Assembly (NCBI RefSeq): GCF_902806685.2
Contig: NC_048536.1
Span: 2,232,001-2,296,000, forward strand
Source: Maniola hyperantus
Lineage: Eukaryota > Arthropoda > Insecta > Lepidoptera > Nymphalidae
DNA length: 64,000 nt
Direction of reading: 5' to 3'
The translations under genes and the position numbers were made by a program. Positions 1 through 10,145 of the stretch are shown in pieces (positions within the stretch are counted from its first letter, which is position 1; each line of letters begins with the position of its first letter). The notes beneath the pieces were generated by a model. It searched no databases. It worked only from the letters and a program-made list of their open reading frames with translations, and had not been told where the DNA came from.

Positions 1-714
1 GTATCTAATATTAATAAGTCGAGTCTTTGGCTGACTTTTTCATCTTTGCTACAATGATATATTTAAATTATTGTTATTCTTTACTTAGAGTTAAACCAAA
101 TCAGATTCATAACTTTAAGTAAAGTCTGAGCATATTTGAATTCGCTTTATAGATCTCAGTTTCAGGCTGAGCGTACATTATTTACTATCGTCTGAGCTTC
201 TCTAGCAGACATAGCGGCTACAGAAAAAGCTAAAGTTTCTGACTTTCTGTACGCTAGATACAAATGCCTTTTTTCACATACTCGTGTCGCGATCGTAAGC
301 TACGCTACGCTACGCTACGATCGCGCGTAACATCTTGACGGAAGCCAAATCTGCTAAAAATCGGCTACTTCATCAGTTGCGGAAAAGCAAATAGGCTTAC
401 AGTAGCCGATGGGCACTCAACCAGATTCAATGCTGCTGCATAAGCTGAAAATAATCTTGCCCCGTTCGACCGCGAACCGCCGCGTTATTCAGTGCAGTGT
501 GTTACCCGCTTTACGGAATACGGTATCGATATAATATTATCTTTTATTTAATGCCGCAACGAAATGCTTGTGGGAATGCCTTTACGCTTATCCGTTTGTC
601 ATGAGTATTTTTAGGGGGACTTTGACTTAAGCAGATGAATTTTGATCCACTTTTTTCAACTGGTCCCTTTAAACATATTGACCTGTTTAATTGGGTTCCC
701 AGTCCCTAAACATA
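1..714. other. No gene recognised; AT-rich unique sequence
   Basis: I see no coding region or recognisable repeat here apart from the small palindrome at 288-325. Composition is AT-rich with a slightly richer patch around 440-510. Confidence 0.5.
288..325. repeat. Palindrome enclosing a GCTAC pentamer run
   Basis: CGCGATCGTA at 288-297 is the exact reverse complement of TACGATCGCG at 316-325. The 18-base loop is made of GCTAC/CTACG pentamer repeats. The structure would fold as a 10-bp hairpin or could simply be a small microsatellite whose ends happen to be symmetrical. Confidence 0.8.
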
Positions 715-812
715 TATAGTCCGCGACAGGTTGAGATGGCAATCGAGGTAAGAGGCGGGGGGACGCCCCGCACACACGCACGTCATCCCCGCTCGCCTGG
801 CGGGTTAGTTTC
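715..812 (+). mobile_element. Truncated MITE (CGCGACAGG-TIR family)
   Basis: The left end reads TATAGTCCGCGACAGG followed by a G-rich stretch (GGCGGGGGGACGCCCCGC), as in the complete copy at 44,061-44,224. The right terminal repeat is missing; sequence passes into a Helitron fragment near 813. Other members are at 17,255-17,282, 54,344-54,421 and 63,679-63,784. Confidence 0.8.
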
Positions 813-885
813 CGACTAATAGTTTGAGTTGTGCGTTGATAGATCAGTCAGTCAGTCAGTCAGCTTTTCCTTTTATATATTCAGA
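813..885 (-). mobile_element. Helitron (216-bp family) 5' fragment
   Basis: Contains the conserved AGTTTGAG.TGTGCGTTGATAGATCAGTCAGTC block and the CCTTTTATAT end shared with the complete copies at 32,301-32,516, 54,702-54,916 and 55,833-56,051. The CAGT tetramer has expanded here. The CTAG end is absent, so this is a truncated copy abutting the MITE remnant. Confidence 0.75.
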
Positions 886-1765
886 AAACTCTAGTGTGTT
901 TTGCTTGATAAACATGAATCTCTAACCCAGAGTAGAGTTTATCGTATAGCTTAAATGCTAGCGGGGTGCGAGGGTGAACAGAGTGCAAAATAAAACGGGC
1001 GCTTGGTGCGGAGGTGATAACGCGCGCCGCCCTGATGGATGCGTCCCGCAGATACTACGAGTGTGTTCGCTTACCTATACTCTTTTCCTATTAAATCATA
1101 ACCTTTATGTGAGGAACACACTTTAAAATGAGCAATAAGGCATTTGTTTAGCCCGCTATACACTCGCGCGTGAATGGCGAATAGCGTTCATGAATTTACC
1201 CAATAAAACCCAAAGAGGTCATGATATCATATCACGACGTTTGATCATATATGGACATGTCACGTTAGTTCTCTGTCTGCATCGTATTTCTCGTTGCTTC
1301 TCCACTAATAGGGGCATATGAACCATGAAAAGGCAATAATAAAAGACTAGTAGAGTCACAGTCTCACATCGCTATATCTAAACACAAAAAATGTTTAGAT
1401 ACCTGTGTACGTTATAGACTTTAAATCCATTCAACCGATGCACCCCAAACCAGTTTCATTACAAAGGCAATAATGCGAAGACGGTTTTAGTTTAGAGTCT
1501 AAGCTTCAGACCAATAAAAAATGCATAAGCAAATTTTTTTTGCGTAGTATCACACGCTGGGTATCCGCTAGTGTATAATATTAGTAAGTTTCTGGAATGC
1601 TTCTACCATTGAATTTGATTGGTTTAATATTCAAACGAGAATAAAATTCGTTTGTATGGAAAGCGCTGGAGTTACTTCTCTTAATAAACCAATGTTTCTG
1701 TAGGCCCTACCTGAGTCATGCCAATGTAATTCCTATGTCCACAAAATCAATCTCTCTTCAGTACT
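886..1765. other. No gene recognised
   Basis: Mixed sequence without a convincing open reading frame or a repeat with a second copy in the window. A GC-richer patch lies around 960-1,050. Confidence 0.4.
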
Positions 1766-2042
1766 TACCCGTAGTATAAGATTTTACGTCTCACCAAACG
1801 TTACTAGAATTCGAGAGTCGAAACACAATAACATCAAAGTAAAATGGACCTAAAGAGCCTTAAATTGAAGTCAAATATTCAATGCCACTGATTTTAATTT
1901 CGCAATGTTTCCGCTTGGAGCGCTGGCTCAAACTTGAGCTTTAAAACAAGGCATTTAAGATCCAGTTCACTGTAACGCGGAAGTATTTCGACTCTCGAAT
2001 TTGGTTTGGTTGGGTGAGACGTAAAATCTTGTACTACGGGTA
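1766..2042. mobile_element. Foldback MITE with long terminal inverted repeats
   Basis: The left arm begins TACCCGTAGTATAAGATTTT and continues through GTCTCACC and GAATTCGAGAGTCGAAA to about 1,823. The right arm (about 1,986-2,042) carries the reverse complement, TTTCGACTCTCGAAT through GGTGAGACGTAAAATC to ACTACGGGTA. A partial copy with the same GAGAGTCGAAACACAATAA block is at about 30,505-30,603, which shows that this is a dispersed family. No coding capacity, so it must have been moved by a transposase supplied elsewhere. Confidence 0.85.
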
Positions 2043-2297
2043 CAGAGCGTCACAGACGCGTGGCTCAAAGGCTGTATCGAGGTAACGGATCGCTGTATCG
2101 CACTTGCAGTTTTCACTACGAATATTGATTACTCCACACTCTTAACATTTCTTTTGGTGCAACATGTATATGTTTTATAAAAAGAAAAACACTCGGATAA
2201 GGTTGATAAGGATTAAGGGCATCCTATGGTTTTTTAATAATAATTATGTGCCTAAGTAGATATCTGCATATAATAATTTAGTCATCGGTCCTCCAGT

Positions 2298-2455
2298 TTA
2301 GCGCAAACATAGCTAAAACCGATAACAACGCATCGTGCAACGAATCATACGCCGATTTCGTCCCGGCCTTATCGCCGAATGCACTCCCGCTTATCTACTG
2401 CGACGTAATCTTTGCTAAGGCCCCCCACATACGGAGCGATATGTATTGCAACTAA
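2298..2455 (+). repeat. Diverged duplicated segment, copy 1
   Basis: This block and 3,210-3,380 share GCATCGTGCAACGAATCATA, CGATTTCGTCCCG, CTTATC, GCACTCCC, CATACGGAG and AACTAA in the same order and strand. They are about 0.9 kb apart and clearly diverged. No terminal inverted repeats or open frame are evident. It may be an old local duplication or an undescribed repeat. Confidence 0.7.
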
Positions 2456-2834
2456 CTGACAACTAAAAGACTATGAGATATACAAAAGCTAACTTCAAGA
2501 GCTCAAACCAGAGAGTGTGTTCATAATGTCAGTATTTTTTATAAGTCGCTTACTAAAATTAATTTAAGTGGTTATATTATGTGAGATCAAAGTCTCACTC
2601 AAAAGCTTCATAATCGACTTCCACAAGAATTAAGATTTGAATCATAATATATATTTTAATCAAAATATTTTGTTAAAAAATATGATTTAAATCTTTTGGA
2701 TTTTAGTTATTGAGGCTTAAATATTATTATACGACAAAGAATAAGAAAGATTTCTAAAAAAAGATTTTTTGCCTTAAAATAAACATACTTTCTTTGACGT
2801 TTAACTTTACCTTTATGATAAAAACAATAATCAA

Positions 2835-3125
2835 CATCATCATTATCTAAACCCAGCCGGGTCACTCAGCACAGATTTCCTCTTAGAATAAGAAAGTTTA
2901 GACTATATTCCACTGGCCAAATGTTTGGCATTGGCAAACTTTACACACCTTTATGTAATTATAGAAAACATTCAAGTATGTAGGTTTCCTCGCGTTGTTT
3001 TCGTCCACCGTTCAACAAGTGATATTTAATCGCTTAAAACGCGCATAACTCCTCAGAGTTACGAAGGGCCGTTTGAATCCGATTAGTCTTAGGCCGTAGT
3101 CTTAATCACTAGGCCATCACCGCTT
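2835..3125 (-). mobile_element. tRNA-derived SINE (family C), near full length
   Basis: On the minus strand the head starts near 3,125 with a tRNA-like segment (GTGATGGCCTAGTGATTAAG, box A-like) and a degraded box B, then the body (CACTTGTTGAACGGTGGACG, GGAAACCTACATAC, GTGTGTAAAG), ending in an ATGATGATG-rich tail near 2,835. It is older and more diverged than the copies at 11,450-11,750 and 42,262-42,520. Confidence 0.75.
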
Positions 3126-3209
3126 GTTATATGATAATAAAACATGCTAATTAATTTTTAATCTGTTAGCACAATATTGTAAACATGGATTGCTTGGTCG
3201 GAATAGGAA

Positions 3210-3380
3210 ATTAGCCTCAAACATGGCTAACACAGATAGCCGATGCATCGTGCAACGAATCATATACCGATTTCGTCCCGCGCTTATCACCGAAAGCACT
3301 CCCACCTATCTGCTAGGCCGTTATCTCTAAGGCTGTCCGCATACGGAGTGACTGCGATAGCTTTAATATAACTAATTGAT
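3210..3380 (+). repeat. Diverged duplicated segment, copy 2
   Basis: Partner of 2,298-2,455. The best-kept core is GCATCGTGCAACGAATCATA followed by CCGATTTCGTCCCG; both copies end in an AACTAA.TGA-like motif. Confidence 0.7.
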
Positions 3381-3644
3381 GTTTCAAATGTTTGCATATC
3401 GTTATTTATCTGCATAAAATATGGAACCTTGGTAAGACTGACGGTTTTATTCAAGGACTGAATTTAAGCATGTTTACAATATAATATATAAGTACATCGT
3501 TTTTGTTAGTCCATAAGATTAAATCACTTCGGTTTTTAATAATTTTTTTTATCTAAGTAAATAGCTACGAATTTCTTGTTTAGATATTTATAATTTAAAC
3601 GCAACATTAGTTTTTGTAGTCGTCGGACTTACGTATATGATTTT

Positions 3645-3765
3645 CATTATCATCATTTCAACCCATCACGGGCCGAGACTATTCAGACAGAAGAATTTTA
3701 GGCCATAGTCAGGTTCCTCACAATGTTTTCCTTCACCGTTAAAGCAAGTAAGTATTCATGTTGTA
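3645..3765 (-). mobile_element. SINE family C fragment
   Basis: Contains CATCATTTCAACCCATCACGG, GGCCATAGTC and AATGTTTTCCTTCACCGTTA, i.e. the tail and body of SINE C on the minus strand. The tRNA-like head is missing. Confidence 0.75.
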
Positions 3766-3844
3766 TTTCCTTTCATAAATTAAAAATAATATACCTACAT
3801 GTAGTGAACTAAAAATTATTGTCACAATGGTTGTAATCAACCAA

Positions 3845-4070
3845 TAAATACTAATATTATAAATGCGAAAGTGTGTCGGTCTGTCAGTCTAATAGCTTTT
3901 CACAGTCCAATAGTTCAACCGATTTTGATGAAATTTGTTACAGAGTTAGCTTACATCCAGGGGAAGGACGTAGGCTACTTTTTATCCCGGAAAATTAAAG
4001 AGTTCTCAGATTTTTGAAAATCCTAAATCTATGCGGATGAAATCATCTCATCATCATCATCATCATCTAG
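3845..4070 (+). mobile_element. Short Helitron (CTAATATTATAAATGCG family)
   Basis: Begins with the CTAATATTATAAATGCGAAAG head, continues with ACCGATTTTGATGAAATTTG, GGCTACTTTTTATCCCGGAAAA and a degraded GCGGATGAAATC hairpin, and ends in CTAG followed by T. A CATCAT run has expanded just before the CTAG terminus, so the usual GCATCAG spacer has become a microsatellite. Confidence 0.8.
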
Positions 4071-4399
4071 TGTAGAGATCTCTAAAAGCTCTTTATTTTA
4101 ATTGTAATTCCGAAACACAGTTAAGTTTTGATACTTAGATGAATAGATTACACAGAGTGAGCATCATTTATACAGATAATCGATTTGCAGCTCTTAAGCT
4201 GGAAAAATAAGAAGATCAATAAATTGATGGATGCGTGTAAAGTCGCCCTTATCTCATAATGGCAAAGTGATTCATTTGTCTCCCGTTATCCGAATATTTC
4301 AGCTGCCCCCGATAGCTTCAAGTGAACGGCCATTACGGGCTATCTATAGCTATATGAATGATTATCTATATTATAAACGTATACATGTAGTGTCTTTTC

Positions 4400-4450
4400 A
4401 TTTTCGAGCAAATGAGCAGGCGGGTCCACCTGATGTTAAGTGATTACCAG
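4400..4450 (-). mobile_element. LINE 3'-end fragment
   Basis: GAGCAAATGAGCAGGCGGGTCCACCTGATGTTAAGTGATTACC-like sequence is the 3' untranslated end of the LINE whose longer copies are at 17,360-17,623 and 41,471-41,850. Only about 50 bp remain. Confidence 0.75.
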
Positions 4451-4654
4451 GGCCTATTTATGAACATTTGCAGCACCAAATTGATTCGCCTTTTGAATAA
4501 TAAACGTTATTAATTATGTTATTTTGAGGAAACACCGTACCTATTAATTTTATTTTAAAGAACAACTTAATGTTCTTTAAAATAAAATTAATAAAATATG
4601 TTTGTTTGCTTACAGCCTATTGCTCTGCAGCAATGGGCTGTAAGCAATCGGTCA

Positions 4655-4795
4655 CACGATGTTTTCCTTCCCCGATAAAGTAAGTGATATTTGATTGCTT
4701 AAAACGCACATAACCTCACAAGTTAGAGTGAGTCATGCCCGGGATCGAACCCTTGACCTGCCGAATAGGAGGAGGACGTCATCGCTAGGCTATAA
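4655..4795 (-). mobile_element. SINE family C head fragment
   Basis: Carries GATGTTTTCCTTCCCCGATA, the box B-like GGGATCGAACCC (minus strand GGGTTCGATCCC) and a box A-like stretch near 4,780. The tail is lost. Confidence 0.75.
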
Positions 4796-4799
4796 CTAA

Positions 4800-5549
4800 A
4801 CTATAACAAATCAAGTTTATTATTAAGTCATATTATCATTACTAAATTTAATAAATGTCTCTAAGTCAAGAAAACCAGCGCAACTTTACCCCTTTATTCT
4901 TAAACAAACAGCTTAAGTGCCAATATTTCAACGCTGGTATCAGAAACAACATTTAACAGCCATTCACGTAGTCGGTAGTTCCTATATGCGCGAATTCCGA
5001 AGCACAATCTTATCGCGACTGCAACACTCGTGCAACATTCGCGCGACATTGCCGCGACATTAGACGTGCAACTAACATAACAGTTTAATTAGAAGAACAT
5101 CTAAAGCGTATTAGTTGCAACGTTTGCGGTGTGCCTTAAGTTATGAGCTGAGGCGGAGTTAGGATTTATATTAATTTTATTTACTTCTATTTCCGAATAG
5201 TAGGCGAAGTCTTAAGCTCTAGGTGATAGCCTTGTCTATTATTCGGATGGGTCAGGGATTTGATTGCGCTGATAGCCTAGTGGTTAAGACTTCGTACTTA
5301 TGTTCGTTTAAAGCAAATAAAAAATTGACATTATAGATTTTTCTAGGTAATTTAAGTCTTACCCAAATAATATATTTTTATATTTTGTGTGCATGGACGC
5401 GGTGATAGTAATCCTAATGGCTGACTTTTCAATCGCCAATAATACTTAACTAAGAAATACCAAATTTTGACACCTTATCAATTTTTGTATAGGAAATACG
5501 TAAAAATTCCAGAGTTAATTATTATTTAGAGATTTAAAAAAAAAATACT
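4800..5549. other. No gene recognised
   Basis: AT-rich unique sequence. A short SINE C-like head (GCGCTGATAGCCTAGTGGTTAAGACTTCG) is visible around 5,258-5,295 on the plus strand. The patch at 4,985-5,060 has several CGCGAC words. No open frame worth reporting. Confidence 0.4.
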
Positions 5550-5706
5550 AACCATATTTAGTCATGACTAATATCCCCCTTTCCCCTCCAACTAAGCGTA
5601 ATGCTTGTGCTTGGAGTGGGTACGACAATAGTGCAACGGGTGGGATTTGAACCGCCAACCTTTCGGATTTCAGTCCACGCCTTAACCGTTGAACTATTGA
5701 GGCTCT
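5550..5706 (-). mobile_element. tRNA-derived SINE (family B)
   Basis: Read on the minus strand: GAGCCTCAATAGTTCAACGG (box A region), a GACTGAAATCCGAAAGG segment matching the anticodon loop region of the other copies, GGCGGTTCAAATCCCACC (box B), then a pol III-type body ending in GACTAAATATGG. The tRNA-like head resembles tRNA-Phe because the loop contains CTGAA. Copies at 7,001-7,514 and 39,911-40,070 share the whole length. Confidence 0.85.
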
Positions 5707-6079
5707 ATAAAATACCCTATATAATAAAAGATAAAAAATACCCTTAATATTTTTCTTGTGCCTCGTACCACACACGGCAGAATAAGTTCGGTCGGTTCTT
5801 GTATTGGATCTGGCAAAGTTTCTGGTATCACCTCACGTATCGCCGTACTTACTGTCTTTGAGTATTGCTTGCACACTTGCTGGGTAATAATCATTGCTGT
5901 GGTGTTTAGTGCACTTTAAGCAGACATTTAGATATCATAATCGCAACTATGCGACGAACCTTTCATGATTTAATATATACCTACCCAATTTTTTTTCTAT
6001 TTTTGTACAATGATCTGTCATATAATAGTTCCTCGTAACAGCGCATTGAAAAATCGTATGGACCAGTTTAATAATTTTT
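5707..6079. other. No gene recognised
   Basis: AT-rich. Two short overlapping open frames exist here on the minus strand but they read into the SINE and have no recognisable domain. Confidence 0.4.
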
Positions 6080-6478
6080 CTGTCTGTCTGACTGTTTCTC
6101 GTGTCTGTTAGGACCCGTCAAGGGAATCAAACCCTATAGAATAGGTACTTCCCATTGACCTAGAATCATGAAATTTGGCAGATAGCAATGTCTTAGAGCA
6201 CAAAGTAAAGGCAAAATCCGAAAACCGTGAATTTGTGATTACGTCACAAAAAAAATTAAAATGTGTTCATGAGTTAATTAGTGTTTTCAACTTTCAAAGT
6301 AAGATTAATATTTCAAGTGGAGGTGTCATATGAAAGGGCTTCACCTGTACATTCAGAAAAAGATTATTATTTTTATGCATAGTAATTTTTAATTTATCGT
6401 GCAAAATGTCGAAGAAATACGATTGTAGTACGGAACCCTCGGTGCGCGAGTCTGACTCGCACTTTACCGGTTCATTTT
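6080..6478 (-). mobile_element. Interspersed repeat family D (AAGTGCGAGTCGGACTCGC head)
   Basis: On the minus strand the head near 6,478 reads ACCGGTAAAGTGCGAGTCAG with the self-complementary GCGAGTCAGACTCGC, then GGTTCCGTACTACAATCG, CATATGA, CACGGTTTTCGG and a tail containing TTTCATGATTCTAGGTCAA and GACAGACAGA. Same architecture as 53,052-53,460 and 44,349-45,552. No coding capacity; the mode of transposition is not clear from sequence. Confidence 0.8.
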
Positions 6479-7000
6479 GTTGTGTTAAAAATTATCTTGG
6501 GCAGTCGTATGTAGGCTTAACCGACATACAAAACAAATGACGCCACAAATCATAGTAATGGTTTACTTGTGGGTGAGTTTGTTACGAAGATTGCGATGTT
6601 GAGAGATAGTGTAATTTTTTTCTATTTATTGCTTTAATTTAATGTGTTCTTGTGTGTGTATCTTAATAAGATCTCTTATCTTAAGATTAATCTGTCTCTA
6701 CTGTGTATTAACAAATAAAAAACAAACACAATTTTGCTTTTAAACTAAGCGTTTTTCCACTTATACCTAGGTACTTTAAAGTATGAAGTAAATGTTAGGT
6801 ACAGCGAAGGTAAAAATTAATTAGGTAATAGATACTTAAGTTATTTTTAAAAAACTAAAAAAATGCTTTTTATTAAGGGTTCTAGGATGTCTTTAAGTAA
6901 TATTTCCTTAATGCTATTGTTATTATTTTGATTTCATTTATCACCTTAGGTCGTTGTGGCCAACTATTATATTTAAACAATTTTTTTTGTTTTTTTAAAG
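6479..7000. other. No gene recognised
   Basis: AT-rich unique sequence with simple T and A runs and GTGTGT near 6,655; nothing supportable as a gene. Confidence 0.4.
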
Positions 7001-7514
7001 AATATTAGCCATGTTAAATGACTAATATTCCCCTTTCCTCTCCAATTAAGCGTCAGGCTTGTGCTAGGAGTAGGTACGACAATAGTGCAACGGGCGGGGT
7101 TTGAACCGTCGACCTTTCGGTTTTCAGTCCACTCCTATACCGGTTTTTTTTATTTTTTTTATTCAGATACAAGTTAGCCCTTGACTGCATTCTCACCTGG
7201 TGGTAAGTGATGATGCAGTCTAAGATGAAAGCGGGCTAACCTGGAAGGGGTATGGCAGTTTTTATTAAACCCATACCCCTTTGGTTTCTACACGGCATCG
7301 TACCGGAACGCTAAATCGCTTGGCGGCACAGCTTTGCTGGTAGGGTGGTAACTAGCCATGGCCGAAGCCTCCCACCAGACCAGACCAGAAATTTAGAAAT
7401 TATAAAATTCCAAACCCCTGCCAGGAATCGAACCCGGGACCTTCCACTATTAAGACCACAGCGCTCACCACTGCGCCAGGGAGGTCGTCAAACCGGTTGA
7501 GCTATTGAGGCTCT
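7001..7514 (-). mobile_element. SINE family B copy split by a SINE A insertion
   Basis: The body of SINE B runs from about 7,001 to 7,145 and its first bases (GAGCCTCAATAGCTCAACCGG on the minus strand) resume at 7,492-7,514. The interruption is a complete SINE A at 7,146-7,491, flanked by the 7-bp duplication ACCGGTT. The two halves join into an uninterrupted box A region, so SINE B was there first. Confidence 0.9.
7146..7491 (-). mobile_element. tRNA-derived SINE (family A), complete
   Basis: On the minus strand: TGACGACCTCCCTGGCGCAG, box A TGGCGCAGTGGTGAGCG, box B GGTTCGATTCCTGG, a body including GGTCTGGTCTGGTGGGAGGC and GGGGTATGGGTTTAATAAAA, then CACCAGGTGAGA and a T/A-rich tail. About 346 bp with a 7-bp target duplication (ACCGGTT at 7,139-7,145 and 7,492-7,498). 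Near-identical to 57,091-57,434, so the family was active fairly recently. Confidence 0.93.
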
Positions 7515-8100
7515 GACTGACTGAGGAAAATAATAAATATTCAAGTATGACGCGTATCGTACGCACATTATCGTACGTGTACTATTGTTCTAAGCTTTGA
7601 TCGGATGCAATCGGATCCTATCCTTTGGGTCTATTTTTATAGAGAGACGAGTACCTACAAAATTTGGGGCCTAACTTGTGAACTACCTAGAACTTTTATT
7701 TTAAGTTATTTGACCGAATCTACTCTCTATCAACTTGGCGTGTATCTATCCAGAACTATCTGATATATTTGTTTTAAAATGTTGGAAACAATAGCGATAG
7801 CTGGCTCTAAGTTCGGAACTAGCTATCGGCGCGGAATATATCACGGCACTATCTTCGGAGCCGGCACAAAGTAAAAGTTTGCTGCATCCAGATACCGCGG
7901 TATCGCGCCACTGAAATTTTAAACTAAAACCCAACTATAAACTGCTGGTGTGCATTTTTCCTCACAGATAACGTATTACTGTGGAAACTAAAAGGTAGGC
8001 ACGGACGCGCTGCGTTTTGGGTGATATTTTCCCTAAATATTAAAGGTAGGTAAGCGAGTAAAAAATTGTATGCATTTTTTCAGGAATAAATATTGTTAAA
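7515..8100. other. No gene recognised
   Basis: Mostly unique sequence. The block at 7,800-7,870 (AGCTATCGGCGCGGAATATATCACGGC region) is GC-richer and faintly resembles part of the 398-bp repeat unit at 10.3-11.2 kb (CGATAGCAGACCGGTATCACGG), which I cannot establish by eye. Confidence 0.4.
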
Positions 8101-8301
8101 TCCATAGAAAGTGTGACTGTCTGTCTGCTAGCTTTTTACGACTCAACCGTTCAACCGATTTTGACGAAATTTGATACAAATATAACTTGCATCCCGGGGA
8201 ACGACATATGCTACTTTTTATCCCGGAAAAATGAAGAGTTCTCACGGGATTTTTAAAAACCTAAATCCACGCGGACGCAGTCGCGGGCATCATCCACATA
8301 G
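8101..8301 (+). mobile_element. Short Helitron (CTAATATTATAAATGCG family), degraded end
   Basis: Starts TCCATAGAAAGTGTGACTG after an A, contains CAACCGATTTTGACGAAATTTG, CATCCCGGGGAACGAC, GCTACTTTTTATCCCGG and the terminal hairpin region CGCGGACGCAGTCGCGGGC. The expected CTAG terminus is mutated to ATAG. Confidence 0.8.
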
Positions 8302-8365
8302 TATTATAAATATTGTCATACAACCCTCCAGTATAAAACATAGTCTACTACAATAGTATTATCTA

Positions 8366-8577
8366 TCATACTAATATTAGAAATAGGAAAGTGATTGCTT
8401 GTTAGTTTGTCCTTCAATCACAGCAAAGGTGCAATAGGTCAACGTGATTTTTTGTAAAGCAAAGTTAGATCTGGAAAGTGATATAGGCTACTTTTTATCC
8501 CGACAGATTAAAGAGTTTCCACGCGATTTTTAAAAAACATAAATCCAGGACAAAGTTTTGGCTATAATCTGTTCTAG
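8366..8577 (+). mobile_element. Short Helitron with intact borders
   Basis: Opens with TCATACTAATATTAGAAATAGG after A and closes with CTAG before T (8,574-8,578). Internal blocks GTTTGTCCTTCAATCAC, ATAGGCTACTTTTTATCCC and GATTTTTAAAAAACATAAATCC match other family members; the 3' hairpin is degraded. Confidence 0.8.
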
Positions 8578-9060
8578 TAGCTATCTATTATAAAAAAGGA
8601 GAAACTATGACTGCATATACCAACGTACAACTGAAATGGCTGGGTGCTGGAGATTTTGTATGTAGGATCCTTCTAAAACATCCGAGAAAAGCTGGGATGA
8701 GTTATCTAGCATATAATTTGAACATAATGAAATGATTATGATTATTTTAAAACATAATAAAACCGCGGAAACAGCAAAAACCCGTTTCTGGAGAACATAA
8801 ATATTTGACGGAACTGAAAAATATTTAAGCATTAATTTCACATTTAAACCGTAACCCATTAAAAAATAATGCACCCATAACCATTATAAACAAGAATAAA
8901 AGGCTTGGGTAAGGTTGTTTTTGTGTCAAGCGTGTCCATTCGATAGAGATCAGGAAACTGTATCAGGCTATAACTCGAGAATAAATAAGTGCGGATGCAT
9001 TAAGGCGGGGTACACCGTTCAGCCGCAGGTGGCCTTCCGCCGGCCCTGGATCGCTGATAA
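8578..9060. other. No gene recognised
   Basis: AT-rich sequence with an 89-codon minus-strand open frame at 8,605-8,874 that has no recognisable domain. GC content rises towards the minisatellite at 9,061. Confidence 0.4.
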
Positions 9061-9140
9061 CGGCGTTAACAGCCGTTAGCCGGCGTTAAGAGCCGTTAGC
9101 CGGCGTTAGCGGCCGTAACGACGCCGTTAGAGGCGGCCGC
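9061..9140. repeat. 20-bp GC-rich minisatellite with CCGTTA/TAACGG words
   Basis: Four 20-bp units, CGGCGTTAACAGCCGTTAGC and variants, at 9,061, 9,081, 9,101 and 9,121, the last two diverged. The repeated words CCGTTA, GTTAAC and CGTAACG contain the AACGG/CCGTT core recognised by Myb-class DNA-binding domains. Function is speculative. Confidence 0.8.
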
Positions 9141-9381
9141 TTCCGACGGCTTTTGTGATAGCGCAGATCGGTGGCAGATCGTAAATCTGTTGGATCGAAA
9201 ACTTGCTCTTGACACTTGATAGTCACTTGTTCGTGTCACGATATGATTAAGAGAAGTTTCCTTTTATTTCCTTCTTCAGAGGGTGGTCGGTGGACTCTCT
9301 ATGATTGTAAATAGATAATGTTGCTTAAGAGAAGTAACCCTAGCGGGTTTTTTAGTGTTCTCTATACAAACGTAGTTTAGC

Positions 9382-9675
9382 ACCTTATCCGCGGAAAGAA
9401 GTAAGTATAGCGCTCTATCTGTTGCTGAATCCCATACAAATGACAGAGACAAAAATCTCAGTGAGTGTTAAGCATGTTTTCAATAAACATTCGAAATTCA
9501 GTTCGAAGATGTTATCAAAAACATTTCGTAATTTAATTCGAAAAAATAGTTTCGTTTGTGATTCGTTGATGAATCAAAACGGTTTACGCTCACTGAGATT
9601 TTTGACTCTGTCATTTGTATGGGATTACATAACAGAGAGAGGGCTATACTAACTTCTTTCCGTGGAAAGAATATA
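9382..9675. mobile_element. Foldback MITE, about 290 bp
   Basis: The left arm (TATCCGCGGAAAGAAG, CTCTATCTGTT, AATCCCATACAAATGACAGA, AAAATCTCAGTGAG) reappears as reverse complement on the right (CTCACTGAGATTTTTGAC, TCTGTCATTTGTATGGGATT, AACAGAGAGAGGGC, CTTCTTTCCGTGGAAAG). A half-copy is at about 30,650-30,850. The interior contains AT-rich TTCGAAATTC and TTTTCGAA-like words. No transposase. Confidence 0.88.
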
Positions 9676-10145
9676 ATTCGGACCGTTCCCATCATATATA
9701 TTTTCATTTTTCTTGACATATTTGACAATTAAGTTTATCCATATACGATTGCTTTACAGCGCTTCATCTTATTCAGATGACAGAGATTTAGACCGGCTCA
9801 GTGTCAGCATCGGCTTACTTTAAGCTACGGACCTTCCAAAAAAGCTCAAATCAGCTACTAGCGTGTGGATGAGACATAAGCCTCTCTTTATCATTTTCTT
9901 GACATGTTTGACAATTAAATATAGAATATAATATATAGGATATCGATCCAATATTCGTGGTTCCTATCGGGAAGAAGCAGCAAGCACTCGCGGGTAACCT
10001 GGAAGATACAGATAAGACATTACGTCTAGACTGCTTCCCTCGGGATGAATTCAATGGCCATCATCTGGGCTAACCATCGATGTATTGAGTGTCGGAGTTT
10101 TGTAAGCTTCCTATAGGGACTTTTGAGCTAAAATTCCTTTATCAA
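9676..10145. other. No gene recognised
   Basis: Unique-looking sequence with the words TCATTTTTCTTGACATATTTGACAATTAA (9,703-9,732) and TCATTTTCTTGACATGTTTGACAATTAA (9,892-9,919), a diverged direct duplication about 190 bp apart. Confidence 0.5.
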
